Assembly (NCBI GenBank): GCA_051453625.1
Contig: JBOZIK010000001.1
Coordinates: 199,772,373-199,836,372 of the forward strand
DNA length: 64,000 nucleotides
From: Welwitschia mirabilis
Lineage: Eukaryota; Gnetophyta; Gnetopsida; Welwitschiales
Reading direction: 5' to 3'
Shown here: one piece after another, positions 1 through 10,549 of the stretch
Position numbering within the stretch: position 1 is the first letter of the stretch
How the letters are laid out: every line of letters begins with the position of its first letter
Program-made: the position numbers and the translations under genes
Notes under the pieces: generated by a model
What the model saw: only the letters and a program-made list of their open reading frames with translations
Told to the model about the DNA's origin: nothing
Database searches by the model: none

Positions 1-599
1 GAATTATAGAAAAAACTTTAATTCTTGGATTTTAAATATTTGCTGTATGTACCTATTTTTTGTTTGTAATCAAATAAGCCTTCTTTGCTATTTTTGTTGA
101 TCAAGCTTTTTATGCTCTTTGATATTTTAGCTTTACACTAGAATTTACCATGTCCTTGCATGCTTAAAAAAATATCTGCACATGTGTCATCTTAGTTATC
201 ATCCAAACGATATTCTAGAATACCACTTTTATAAAAAACCAAAAAAATAGAAACAAACAAAAACAAATTTAGAAAAATAAAAACAGAAATAAAAACTAAT
301 AGTCGTTTGCCTGAGTTATTTGAACGATAGAGGGAATGATATGATTTTTACTCACTATCAAAAATAGAAAATCCTAGGCCGTAGAAAAGAAACAAAAAAC
401 CTACTTTTTGGATTGTCATCTACCTAATTCATCTAGATGATAAATGGCATGATAGGGTGTTATTTTCAAAATGAAAAAGAAAGGTGGAAAGAAAAACTAC
501 AAAATCCATAATAAAAATATAGTGCTATCTCAAATAAATAACTTGAATTAAAATCCAGGGTACTTATTTGGGTAATAAAAATCCTTAGCTCCTTGTGGC
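1..599. other. AT-rich DNA, no gene seen
   Basis: No open frame of useful length, no tRNA-like fold and no match to the other repeat families of the window. It leads into the LTR-like repeat that starts near 600. Confidence 0.5.
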
Positions 600-1990
600 C
601 TTCTTTGATAAGGGTATTAAAATTGTTGTGGTACATATTTATGCAATTATTACATCATTAATCAAATCTTATTAATTACAAATATTTACACAAAACACAC
701 ACTAATATAGACAAGAGTTAACTCAAATGTTGTAATCTGTCAAAGGCACTAGTTTCAAAGTTAGCAAATTGATTTAAGAGAAGTATTTTTGATATTTCTA
801 TTTATGAAAAATGAAAATAAGGAATGATGTAAGAAAATAATGCAAAATAAATAATAATGTAATGCTTGTAATGAAATACAAATGAAAACTAACCTAACTA
901 AGTATCCATTTGACTATAGACCTTTATCATTAAGATTGACCCTTAATAACCTAGACCAATCAAGGAAACTATTACTATTCATAACCAACATAAGCTATAA
1001 GGTACATTGAATAAACTATAGATAGCATGCAACTATTATACTATGAAATGAAAAATGTAAAAACTAAACTACCAATTTCAACCTTAACAAAGATTTACCT
1101 TTATGATCTATATTAACTATGAATCTATCATAAAATCATAACTAACATAAACCATAATGGAGATGTACATAATAAAAGTAAAACAAACTTTTTATTAATG
1201 TTAAACCAACATTCTATTACAAAGTATTAACACCTTAATGAGAGATACACAACTTAATACTAAGGAAGTCTTTTCTCTACCATAATGGATGGACGTTCTA
1301 CCATTTAATATTTTGTTATGAAATTTTTAGATGCTAAAGAAGACAAAAGTTGGAGCAAGGATAAAGGAGGTATTTATTACAAGGAATATCTTAGAAATAG
1401 AAAATTTAACAACTAGACAAGACCTTAGCTATGATAAAGGAGAGTGCATGACATTTTGCTATAGTTATGTGAAGTTGGTGCACTGGTTAAAATTAGATGT
1501 AGTGTTATCCTAACTATCATCCAAATGATGATGGAGATGATGCCACATCAGAATGGATCTATATTAGCTTTTAGCTTAGTCTAGTTAGCATCCTTATCAT
1601 CTTTCTTATAGCGTCATCTAGTATTTTCATCTACATGATGAAGGGGATGACAGGCTTTTTAGTTCTTTTATCAAGTTAGATAACCCTTGTAAATTATTAA
1701 ATATTCCTCAAAATGATAAGTATCAAAATTTATTCAAAATTCCTCCAAATGTGCTACTAATTATGTATTTCTATGATTATTTCTTTGACTCCCAATAATC
1801 ATCAATTTTCACTTAAACATGTCTAAATGTCCTACAAAAACACTTAAAATACTCCATCAAATACATATAATTTGTTATTATAATAATGTATTTTTATGAA
1901 TTATTTATAATTTGATAACAAAATGATATCTAGTTCATACCTATTCCTCCATTAAATTTTAATACAATGATTATGTCAAAATAAAATATA
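600..1990 (-). repeat. Dispersed LTR-like repeat, copy G1
   Basis: This stretch aligns by eye with 49480-50760 and more weakly with 46590-47773. Shared landmarks in order are a block near 690-760 (acacaaaac, then aactcaaatgttgtaatctg, then aaggcacta), an 'acctagaccaatcaagga' block near 948, a 'ggaggtatttattac' block near 1366, a 'gatgatgcca' block near 1535 and a 'caaatacatataattt' block near 1857. No coding frame is conserved. The third copy is bounded by a polypurine tract on the minus strand, so I infer an LTR of a minus-strand retroelement. G1 may be a solo LTR. The edges are approximate. Confidence 0.5.
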
Positions 1991-2105
1991 CATAGGCTAG
2001 ATTTTAATTATCTCCTCTTTCATACTGGTGTGTCTTACATGTCCTTACTAATGTGCTAATTTTTTATTTGTTTCTATATGTTTCTACTAATCTTTTATTC
2101 CATTT

Positions 2106-2689
2106 CTAGGACATGGATCCAAGGCAAGAAATAAGGTAGTAAAGGAAGAAAGAAAGGAAAGATAAGAAAATATAAGAAAAAGTGAGAGTCAAGAAAGGAA
2201 TTAAGAAAGGGAAAAAGGTTAGGATAAGGGAAGAATTCTTAGGAAGAGAAGGGGATTACCCCATAAGTGAGAGGGAATCCATGTCTATGGTGATAGAAGA
2301 TGATGGAGGAAGAAGGATAATAATGAATACTAGACCCTAAAATATAGTAGATAATGCATGTAGGATGGAAATCATTAAGTGGAAGGAGGCATATTATTCC
2401 ATTCTATGGACATGGAAGCAAAGAGAAGAAAATGCAAAATCCACATCCTAACTACTAANNNNNNNNNNAATTTATATACCAAGTATGCTATTTTAATGTA
2501 CATGGATGTAATAGTAAATTGTATTTTTTATCCCTTAGATGTAAGTTCAGGGAACTATTGTTGTAGTCTAACGTTTGTATGCTTTAATAAAATATAAGAT
2601 ATAGTCACAATTTTAAAGAAAATAGACTTTTATTTATTTTATATTAATTCTCAAAGATCTTTATTAGCTTAATATTCAAAAGATATTAT
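2106..2689 (+). repeat. Tandem-array part P, copy 1 (P1)
   Basis: P1 matches 17240-17815 and 19190-19447 plus 33279-33595. Shared blocks include 'gggaagaattcttaggaaga', 'atgcctatggtgat', 'aaatccacatcctaactac' and 'tagtctaac'. It stops at 2689, in the middle of a block that continues in the other copies, exactly where the Sirevirus LTR starts. The missing continuation resumes at about 15404. A 10-N gap lies at 2459-2468. No frame stays open through the copies. Confidence 0.65.
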
Positions 2690-3784
2690 TTAATTATTAT
2701 TTATTAATTTGATGTCAAACTAATATTTTCTATTTAGCAAAACATGTTGTATCTGGTGCAGAAAATATTAATCATTGCAACTCAGAAGCTAAAATAATTT
2801 ACCACAATTTAAACTTGAATTTGTCAGTTTTTATACTCTCTTGAGGGGTTGATCAGATTTCTAAAGGATCAACCACATCTACAGATTACACTAAAATGAA
2901 TTGAATTCAAAGAGGTTGACTGGACACATATTGGGGTCAACCAAACCTAAGCATCTAATACTTCATAGCTGATCAGCAAGGGGTTGACTAGATTCCTAAG
3001 AGGATGACTAGACCTGTGCATTAAAATTTTCATAGCCGATTAGCAAGGGGTTAATCAAATTCTTATGGGATTAACTAGATCTGAGCATCAAACTTTCATA
3101 GCCAATCATCAAGGGGTTAACCAGATTCCTGAGGGATCAACCAAACCTAGAGTTATTTTTTCATCCTTTGTGATTAACTAGACATTTGCATTATTGACTG
3201 GACCTAGAGTAAATAATAGTGTTGCAATTTTTTATAAATAAGGAGGTGATCAAATGAATATGTGAACAAATGATTACAAATGAATCAAGAGTTGTTGTTA
3301 TCATTATGTACTTGGTCAAGTCAGTTACACTATACACTTATGGATTATACCATCTTCTTAAGTAGTGTAGAAATACTATTCTCGAGCTAGAGATTGGGTG
3401 AAAACTATGCATTTTAGTACATCATTGTTACCACTTTACATTTTTGCTAAAGGTTGAGACTAAGCCTTAGAAAAGTCCAATTGTAAAGGTTACAAGTAAA
3501 CCTAGATTACCTAGAAAGAGATTAACGAAGATCTGAATTAGGCTTGAGTAGAAGCTAATTGTCGAGAGTGAAGTAGGGGTTTTTCCAAACCACTATAAAT
3601 CTTGTGTGCATCTTCATCAGTATTTTTGTACTTTCTATTCTTTATTTTTTCAAAATAGTTTAGATTTGGTTACATAAGTATTTTAATGTTCATTTTAGAT
3701 AAAGATTTTTTTCTGAATTTATTTAATTATTTTTTAAATCCTATTCACCCTCCTCCTTCCCCCTATAGGGTTCTTAATCCTACA
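2690..3784 (+). repeat. Sirevirus 5' LTR
   Basis: Homologous to 14058-15403 and to 62570-63660. It starts with a ttattatttattaatttgatg-type block and ends in 'cctaca' immediately before the primer site. It contains a row of motifs of the form GGGGTTGAC-CAG and their inverse GGTCAACC between 2845 and 3190, and a TATA box at 3233. Against the 3' LTR it lacks about 330 bp of the motif-rich part. Confidence 0.8.
3233..3240 (+). promoter_or_regulatory. TATA box of Sirevirus LTR
   Basis: TATAAATA follows a T-run and is followed by 'aggaggtg'. The same box occurs at the equivalent place in the third Sirevirus LTR (63092-63099). The 3' LTR copy has lost it (reads cttggataagg). Confidence 0.5.
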
Positions 3785-3785
3785 T

Positions 3786-3800
3786 TTGGTATTAAAGATT
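3786..3800 (+). other. Primer binding site, initiator tRNA-Met type
   Basis: 'ttggtattaaag' directly follows the LTR end 'cctaca'. It is a decayed form of the usual plant copia site TGGTATCAGAGC. The better preserved copy at 63663 reads tggtatcaaagc. Confidence 0.7.
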
Positions 3801-3850
3801 TATTTAGTCTATGTTAGATCCTAACAGTTCTAGACTCCTAAATCCTAAAA

Positions 3851-5210
3851 ATGAATAACCCTTTCTAATTGTCATTCATCCATATTTGATGGGTTAAACT
3901 ATATGTATTAAAAAGCCTGTATGAGAATCTTTCTCAAATTCCTAGATGCAAACATTGAAGAGGTTATTTATAATGGTTATACTATACCCACTCTAACTAA
4001 AACTAATGCCCATAGAAATACCATTATTATAGCAAAAAATAGAGACTAATAGACCACCACTAATAGATCCAAGGCTATCATAAACATCTATGCTATTAAT
4101 GCAACTTTTTATGTAGTTTGTGTAGATAAATTCAAATGAATTGTAAATTATAAATATGTAAAAGAAGCTTGGCAAATCCTTAAAATAGCACATGAAGGGA
4201 CATCTAGTATTAAGTAGGCCAAACTCCAAATGCTTATTTCCATCTTTGAAAGCATTCATATGAATAAGGGGGAGACACTACAAGAATTCTTTGCTAGACT
4301 CATAGACATTGTAAATTCTATGGAAAGTCTAGGTAAAAGAATGAATTAGGCAAAGTTGGTTTAAAAAGTGTTGAGATCCCTCCCAAAAATATTTGAGTCA
4401 AATGTTACTAAAATTGAAGAAAGCAAGAATATAAACCTAATAGTACTTGAGGAATTGTAAGGTAATTTACAAACTTATGAATTGAAATTTTCTAAAGATA
4501 GAAAGAAAGGTATTACTTTGAAATGTATGCAGGAAGAATATAGATCAAAAAAATTAGACAAAGATCTTAATGATGTTAAAGTTGTCCTACTGGCAAGGAG
4601 ATTTAAGAAATTTTTATATAAAAGAAATAAAGAAGATGAGCCAATTAGAGGAACAAAAAGAGATTACTTCAAGTTCAGAAAAGACCAAGACAAAGGAAAG
4701 GAAATCTAATTTTATACTTGAAAAGGCTATAGACACATTGCAAATGAGTGTTGAAATAATCAGAGAGATTAAAAAAAGTTAGAAACATCTTCATTCATTA
4801 CTACATGAGAAAAATTAGATGAAGAGAATGATAGTAGTTCTAGCTAAGAATCAAATGAAGATTAAAGGCTTTCATTCATGGCAATTATGCCTCCATTATA
4901 GAACTTGCCTTGCTCATTTAAACCAAATGATTTGGATATCATTGAAGAAGATCAAAATGAGCTTGAAGACACCTGTCAAAAAATTTACATGAAGTGTGAA
5001 AAATTAGGAAAATGCATTAATGATCTAAATAAGAATATAAAGACTCTCACCAAAGAAAAAAAAATTGGAAAGACTTTTACCAAAGAAAAAGAGGAGTTGG
5101 AAATAAAGTATAAGACGGTCAAATCTAAAAATTTCAAATATTCTCTAGAGGTAAAGAACTTGATACATTTTGTTAATAAATTTTTAAGTGGTTTAATTAA
5201 ATTGGAATAA
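3851..5210 (+). pseudogene. gag: Sirevirus gag remnant (UBN2 domain, zinc knuckle)
   Basis: Capsid-like protein that would package the element RNA. Reading frames around 3851-5210 give typical copia gag text: an 'NYxYWK' start motif, then 'EAWQILKIAHEGTSSIK' and 'LQMLISIFESIHMNKGETLQ' (about 4165-4285), with further matches to about 4700. The zinc knuckle at about 4711-4753 is broken: it reads F-Y-T-stop-K-G-Y-R-H-I-A-N-E-C, so the first Cys is Phe and the second is a stop. A coiled-coil-rich tail follows (4905-5210, rich in Lys, Glu and Leu, ending FLSGLIKLE). There are many in-frame stops and at least one frame change. Start taken from ATG at 3851. Not functional. Confidence 0.75.
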
Positions 5211-5793
5211 ATTCTTGGAATAACAAGACAGGTATTGAATTCATTTCCCAATGACCACAAAATCAGCAAAATTAGGTATTATGGTAAAATAGTTTTATTT
5301 CTAAAGTTACATGTTATTTTTGTAGTAAGTTTGATCATTATAAGTTATTTTGTAATGCTAGAAAATTAATGTTATTTTTAAATTTTGTTAGTACCTTTCC
5401 TTTGAAATTTATTCTAAGAGAAGGTATACCACATCCGTCCAAAAGAATGAAGTGGGTGAGATCTAATAATTTAAAAAGTCTTTTGATTTAAACAACTTTA
5501 AAAATATTAAATATAACTAGCTAGTATTTGGATAGTAACTACTCTCAACATATGATGAGAGACAAGTTTATATTTAAGTAGCTGGATAAATTTAATGGTG
5601 AAGAAGTTACCTTTAGTGATAATGGAAGAGCTAAGATCGAATAAATCAAAAGCATTAGGGGAGGTAATTTACCTAAAATAAATAAATTTTTGTATATTAA
5701 TGGTTTGAAGCATAATTTACTTAACATTAGTTAAATTTATGATAAAGGTCATAAGATTATTTTCAATAGTATAAAATGCAAAGTTAGATATGA
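5211..5793 (+). pseudogene. Sirevirus protease remnant and linker
   Basis: The recognisable part is at about 5527-5640: 'YLDSNYSQHMMRDK' followed by 'NGEEVTFSDNGRAKI'. In copia proteases the first motif is an LDSG(A/C)S-HM signature with the catalytic Asp. Here the Gly after Ser is Asn. The second motif matches the usual 'V-F-G-N-G' strand. Stops interrupt the frame, and it runs into a 455-N gap at 5794. Confidence 0.6.
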
Positions 5794-6248
5794 NNNNNNN
5801 NNNNNNNNNNNNNNNNNNNNNNNNNNNNNNNNNNNNNNNNNNNNNNNNNNNNNNNNNNNNNNNNNNNNNNNNNNNNNNNNNNNNNNNNNNNNNNNNNNNN
5901 NNNNNNNNNNNNNNNNNNNNNNNNNNNNNNNNNNNNNNNNNNNNNNNNNNNNNNNNNNNNNNNNNNNNNNNNNNNNNNNNNNNNNNNNNNNNNNNNNNNN
6001 NNNNNNNNNNNNNNNNNNNNNNNNNNNNNNNNNNNNNNNNNNNNNNNNNNNNNNNNNNNNNNNNNNNNNNNNNNNNNNNNNNNNNNNNNNNNNNNNNNNN
6101 NNNNNNNNNNNNNNNNNNNNNNNNNNNNNNNNNNNNNNNNNNNNNNNNNNNNNNNNNNNNNNNNNNNNNNNNNNNNNNNNNNNNNNNNNNNNNNNNNNNN
6201 NNNNNNNNNNNNNNNNNNNNNNNNNNNNNNNNNNNNNNNNNNNNNNNN
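5794..6248. other. Assembly gap (455 N)
   Basis: Unresolved bases between the protease and integrase parts of the Sirevirus. From the element order it should hold the end of the protease and the pre-integrase region. Confidence 0.95.
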
Positions 6249-7447
6249 TATGCATGGTAAAACAAATCATATTATTCTCAAAGCAAATAGAATAAATAAT
6301 GTATATAGCATTGATCAATCATTTTTTGCTTGTTATTTTTCTCATGTAAACCAAAAAATGCTTTGGCATAAATGTTTAAGTCATGTAAACTATCATCATT
6401 TGAAAGTGATTATTAGAAAAGAGATTGTTAAGGAAATTATAAAAATTAATATTGAAAAACATGGTCTTTGTGATATGTATCACAAACGAAAACAAGTAAG
6501 AACATTACACAAAAGCAAAAACCAAGTTTCCACAACAATGCCTTTAGAGCTTATTCATATGGATAGAGCTTATTCATATGGATTTGATAAAACCAACCCA
6601 AACTCAAATTCTAGGAGGAAAACATTATCTTTTTACTAGGATTGATGACTTTTTAAGATTTACTTGGGTTGCATTTCTTGCCAACAAATACAAAACATAT
6701 AAACATTGGGTTAAAATATGCAATTAAATTCAAAATGAGAAAGGTTATACCTTTAAGCAAATTAGAAGTAATCATGGTGGTCAGTTTGAAAACAATTTGT
6801 TTGGAAAATATTATATTGAAAATAGTATTGAACATCAATTCTTAACTACTAAAATGGCTCAAAAAAATGGAATTGATAAGAGGAAAAATAGAGTCCTCCA
6901 TGAAATGGCAAGAATAATGTTGAATGACAAGGAAATTCCAAAAATGTTTTGGACTGAATTTGTAAGCATTGCTTATTATATCATAAACAGAGTTTACCTT
7001 AGATCAGGAATGGATAAAACTCTTTATGATCTTTAGAAAGGAAGAAAACCAAACATTTCATACTTTAAAGTCTTTGGAAGTAAGTGATTTATGTTAAAAA
7101 ATAGAGAATGTCTAAGTAAATTTGAATCAAAGGCTAATGAAGTAATATTTTTGGGGTATTCTACTAGAAGTAAAGCTTACCATGTTTTTAATAAGAGAAG
7201 ATTAATCATGGAAGAGTTAATAAATGTACAAATAGATGATGGTATCACAAAATCTCTTCCCTCCACTAATAAAGAAAACTTATCTCCAAGCACTCTAACA
7301 ACAAATTATAATTCAACCAAAAAAGAAAAAGAAGTTCCAACAAAAGAAGTCACTACTAAAAATTTCAAAGAGTTAAAAGATCATCCTTTAGGATTTATCA
7401 CTGGATACATTAGCTTAAAAATTAGAATAAGTAAATCAAATAAATAA
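6249..7447 (+). pseudogene. Sirevirus integrase remnant
   Basis: Would insert element cDNA into chromosomes. The N-terminal zinc-binding region begins 'MLWHKCLSHVNYHHL' (about 6358) and ends 'GLCDMYHKRKQ', where the usual C-x2-C has become C-x2-Y. The first core motif is 'LELIHMD' (about 6547). The second core Asp is replaced: 'RSNHGGQFEN' (about 6763) where relatives have SDHGGEF. The third motif reads 'AQKNGIDKRKNR' where relatives have QQNGVVERKNR, so the catalytic Glu is Lys. Conserved tail text 'FGSK', 'SKFESKANEVIFLGYSTRSK' and 'AYHVFNKRR' lies at 7070-7200. Stops and frameshifts at about 6638, 6726 and 7036. Catalytically dead. Confidence 0.8.
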
Positions 7448-7499
7448 TTTTTGTGCTCATGTTTGTATGTTTCATAAATTAAACCAAAAAAGTTTAAAG

Positions 7500-9040
7500 A
7501 AGCAGAATCCCATGAAGAGTGAATGATGGACACATAAGATGAGCTGTAATAATTTAAGAGAAATAATGTATGGAAGCTTGTTGAAAAGCCAAAGAACAAA
7601 AATGTTATTAGAATAAAGTGGATCTTCAAAAATAAATATGATGAGCAAAATAATGTTATCAAAAACAAGGCAAGATTAGTGGTACAAGGCTAAAATCAAA
7701 TCCAAGGTATTGATGTAGGTAATAATTTTTCTTCTGTAGCATGACTAGATAGCATTAGAATGTTTTTATCTTATGCAGCTTTTAAGAATATTAAAGTGTA
7801 TTAAATGGATGTAGAAAGTACCTTTTTAAATGGAACCATCAATGAAGAAGCATATGTAGAACAACTACAAGGGTTTACAGATTCTTATAAATCTAATTAT
7901 GTATATAGACTTAAGAAGGCTTTATATGGGTTAAAGCAAGCTCCAAGAGCATGGTATAAAAATGTAGCCACATTTCTAAATAAAAATGGTTATATCCATG
8001 GAAGGATAGATAAAACTTTATTTGTGAAGAACTTAAAAAGGAATTTTATTATTATTCAAATTTATGTGGATGATATTATTTTTTGTGCCTCTAACAAAGT
8101 TTTATCAAAAGAATTTTTTAATACAATGACAACACACTTTGAGATGAGTATGCTTGGTGAAGTTAAAATGTTTCTTGGCTTATAGGTTAAGCATTAAAAA
8201 AACAGAATTTTTATATCTTAGTATAAATATACAAAGGATTTGATCAAATAATTTGGATCAGAGAATGCTAAGATAACTGACATTCCTATCTCTAGTTCTT
8301 GTAAAGTTAGTTTAGATGAACATGGAGAATAGGTAGACTAGAAACTTTAGAGAAGTATAATAAGAATTTTATTATATCTAATTGCAAGTAGACCTGATAT
8401 TATGTTTAGTATTGCTCTATGTGCAAGATACTAAACCCAACCAAAAGAATCACACTACAAGCTATTAAAAGAATAATAAGATATATATAAAAGGTACATG
8501 TGAATTTGGATTATGATATCCAACAAAGACATCTTTTAATCTTGTAGGATTTAGTAATGCAGATTGGGTTGGGTGTAAGGATAATAGAAAAAGTCTAAGT
8601 GGTAATTGTTTTTTATTAGGATTATGCTTAGTGGGATGGATTAGAAAAAAGAAAAACTCAATCTCCCTTTTAACAGTTGAAGCTAAGTATATAGCAGCAA
8701 AGAGTTCTTGTGCTCATCTCCTTTGGATGAAGTAAATGTTAAAGGATTTTGATGTAGTTGTTGAATAGGTTCCTACTTTCTATGATACTACTAGTGAAAT
8801 TAATATTTCTAAAAATCCTTTTCAACATTTTAAAACTAAACATATTGATTGCAACACCATTTTCTTAGAGACCAAGTTAAAAAAGGAAATATTTATATGA
8901 ACTTTATTAGTATAGATCATCAACTTGCTGATATTTTTACTAAATCCCTGAACTTCAATAATTTTATTTATCTTTATAATAAATTAGGATTTATCTCTTT
9001 CTCCTCTTACATTATATGGAATTTAATTAGATCTAGAATT
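7500..9040 (+). pseudogene. Sirevirus reverse transcriptase and RNase H remnant, copy 1
   Basis: Would copy element RNA to DNA. RT begins near 7560 ('NVWKLVEKPKNKNVI', 'KWIFKNKYDE'). An open part at 7805-8185 carries '[20 protein letters not shown]', '[17 protein letters not shown]' and the catalytic YVDD box ('[12 protein letters not shown]', about 8065). RNase H text continues at 8560-8730 (GNCFLLG, SISLLTVEAKYIAA) and ends with 'DHQLADIFTKSLNFNNF' (8920-8965), the usual Sirevirus pol terminus. There are in-frame stops at former Gln/Trp positions and a frameshift near 8460. The RT core is the best preserved part of this element. Confidence 0.85.
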
Positions 9041-9319
9041 TAGTTAACTAGATGTGGTTGGTTAACCAATCTAAAAACCAGTCATTCGAATCTAAAGTAC
9101 TGTGATCTGCATCTTAAGGAGTCGACCTAATCCTAAACTGGTCAACTAAACTTATAGGGTTAGAATAAAATATAAAAGATAGTGGATTCAATTTCTTTAT
9201 CAAATCTCACTTTATCACCCTTTTCTTTAAAATCTATTGGAGCATAAACCCTATCCATTATCTTCTAGCTGCATGTCTCCTTTAGATTTAACTTTTTCTT
9301 ATAGGTTTTCTTGTCTCTA

Positions 9320-10372
9320 GGCTCTTGCCACATGGTTGTAATGGCTAAGAATTCCTCTATAAGGTACAAAAAGAGGTAGCTAGTAGAGATACTTCATATT
9401 TCTACCATGAAATATCTAAGAAGCTTTAGACAAGTTTTTTGAGAAGTTTAAAAAGAAGCCAATGTGCTAAGAAAGGGTTGTTGCTCCAACAAAGCTCAGA
9501 GAACTTCTTGATATGGTGCAACTTTTACAAGATCTGAATTTGTTCAACTTTTTTGATATTTTAGGACCTACCTATACCTTTCTCAATAGGATGTTCGATA
9601 GCAATGCTTCTTATGATGTCAACAATAAAACCCTAAAAACCTTGGTTTTGGAAAAACAATGAGGTTATTGCAAACCTCATTTTTGCCATTACTAGTCTTC
9701 CAAAAGGAGAGTATAATGAGTTTTAACCTCTTCATAACTCCATAAAAGACAAATTTGAGATAATAAGGAAGCTTTGTAGTAAGTTTTACAAGTGAAAAAC
9801 CACCCTTTTTTCTTCTTTCTATACCCTAAAGTATAGGTTTTTGCATTTAGTATTTACCTATAATTTCTTGCTTTTGGTAGGTCATCATGAAAAGACCTCC
9901 AACTATAAGGCATATTTGATGTATTTAGTAGGAACTAAGCACTCTATTAATGCTTCTACCATAATGTTAAATAATATGATCTCAAAGTTGGAATATCATA
10001 AGGACTAGGGCTCTCCCATATTCAATGTTGATAGCTAACATCTATCTTCAATACAGAGTCTAGTTGCATCCAAATCTAGAAATCCTTAATCCTATATCAG
10101 CCATTAAATGTGCAATGTTCTAAAAAATCCTTTAAATCTTCTTCTCCTCTGCAAGCCTCACTAAAGGAAACTCGTTAATACTTGAGGAGGATAGACTCTC
10201 ATACTAGGCATATAAAAGAAGCTTTGATCACAGCTAGGTATGAGATTACTAGTACTTTAGAGGAATCCAGAAGCTCAACATAGAATACTACCAAAGACAA
10301 TAAGGAAGAAGAAGAATATTCTAAATACAAATCAGAGGAGGAAGCTAAGGAATCTAACTAATCTTCTCTTTT
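9320..10372 (+). pseudogene. Sirevirus post-pol extra ORF, copy 1
   Basis: After pol comes a second coding stretch starting at 'MAKNSSIRYKKR' (about 9342). It continues 'KLRELLDMVQLLQDLNLFNF' (about 9498), 'GPTYTFLNRMF', 'FLHLVFTYNFLLLVGHHEKT' and 'LVGTKHSINASTIMLNNMIS', and ends in an acidic, Lys/Glu-rich tail (10255-10365). A diverged second copy lies at 12510-13560, so the frame is a real element component. Sireviruses commonly carry a post-pol ORF, sometimes called env-like. I see no clear membrane segment, and the middle part resembles the plant-transposon-associated domain found in many plant retroelement ORFs (inference). Function unknown. Broken by several stops. Confidence 0.6.
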
Positions 10373-10435
10373 TAGTTATGTTTTTCTTTTGTTTTAATGC
10401 TTGTTTTTCTTCTCTCCTTTATCATTGATCTCAAA

Positions 10436-10535
10436 NNNNNNNNNNNNNNNNNNNNNNNNNNNNNNNNNNNNNNNNNNNNNNNNNNNNNNNNNNNNNNNNN
10501 NNNNNNNNNNNNNNNNNNNNNNNNNNNNNNNNNNN
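10436..10535. other. Scaffold gap (exactly 100 N)
   Basis: A round gap between two diverged copies of the Sirevirus 3' half. The left side ends at the A-run that in the second copy (about 13635) precedes a polypurine tract. The right side starts again in the integrase-RT linker. This is the likely place where two elements or contigs were joined. Confidence 0.9.
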
Positions 10536-10549
10536 CCTACCGCAAAATA

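Noticed and set aside
2845-3190. CRISPR-like array in the LTR motif row
   Set aside because: The repeated motifs are short, alternate in orientation and have variable spacing, and the DNA is a plant nuclear LTR.
5717-6318. Long open frames over the N run
   Set aside because: They consist of unresolved bases, so they carry no coding information. The same holds for 25953-26750, 48754-49444, 59241-59441 and 61528-61746.
9320-10372. True envelope gene in the Sirevirus
   Set aside because: No signal peptide or convincing membrane span is readable, and the tail is acidic and soluble. I keep the neutral name extra ORF.
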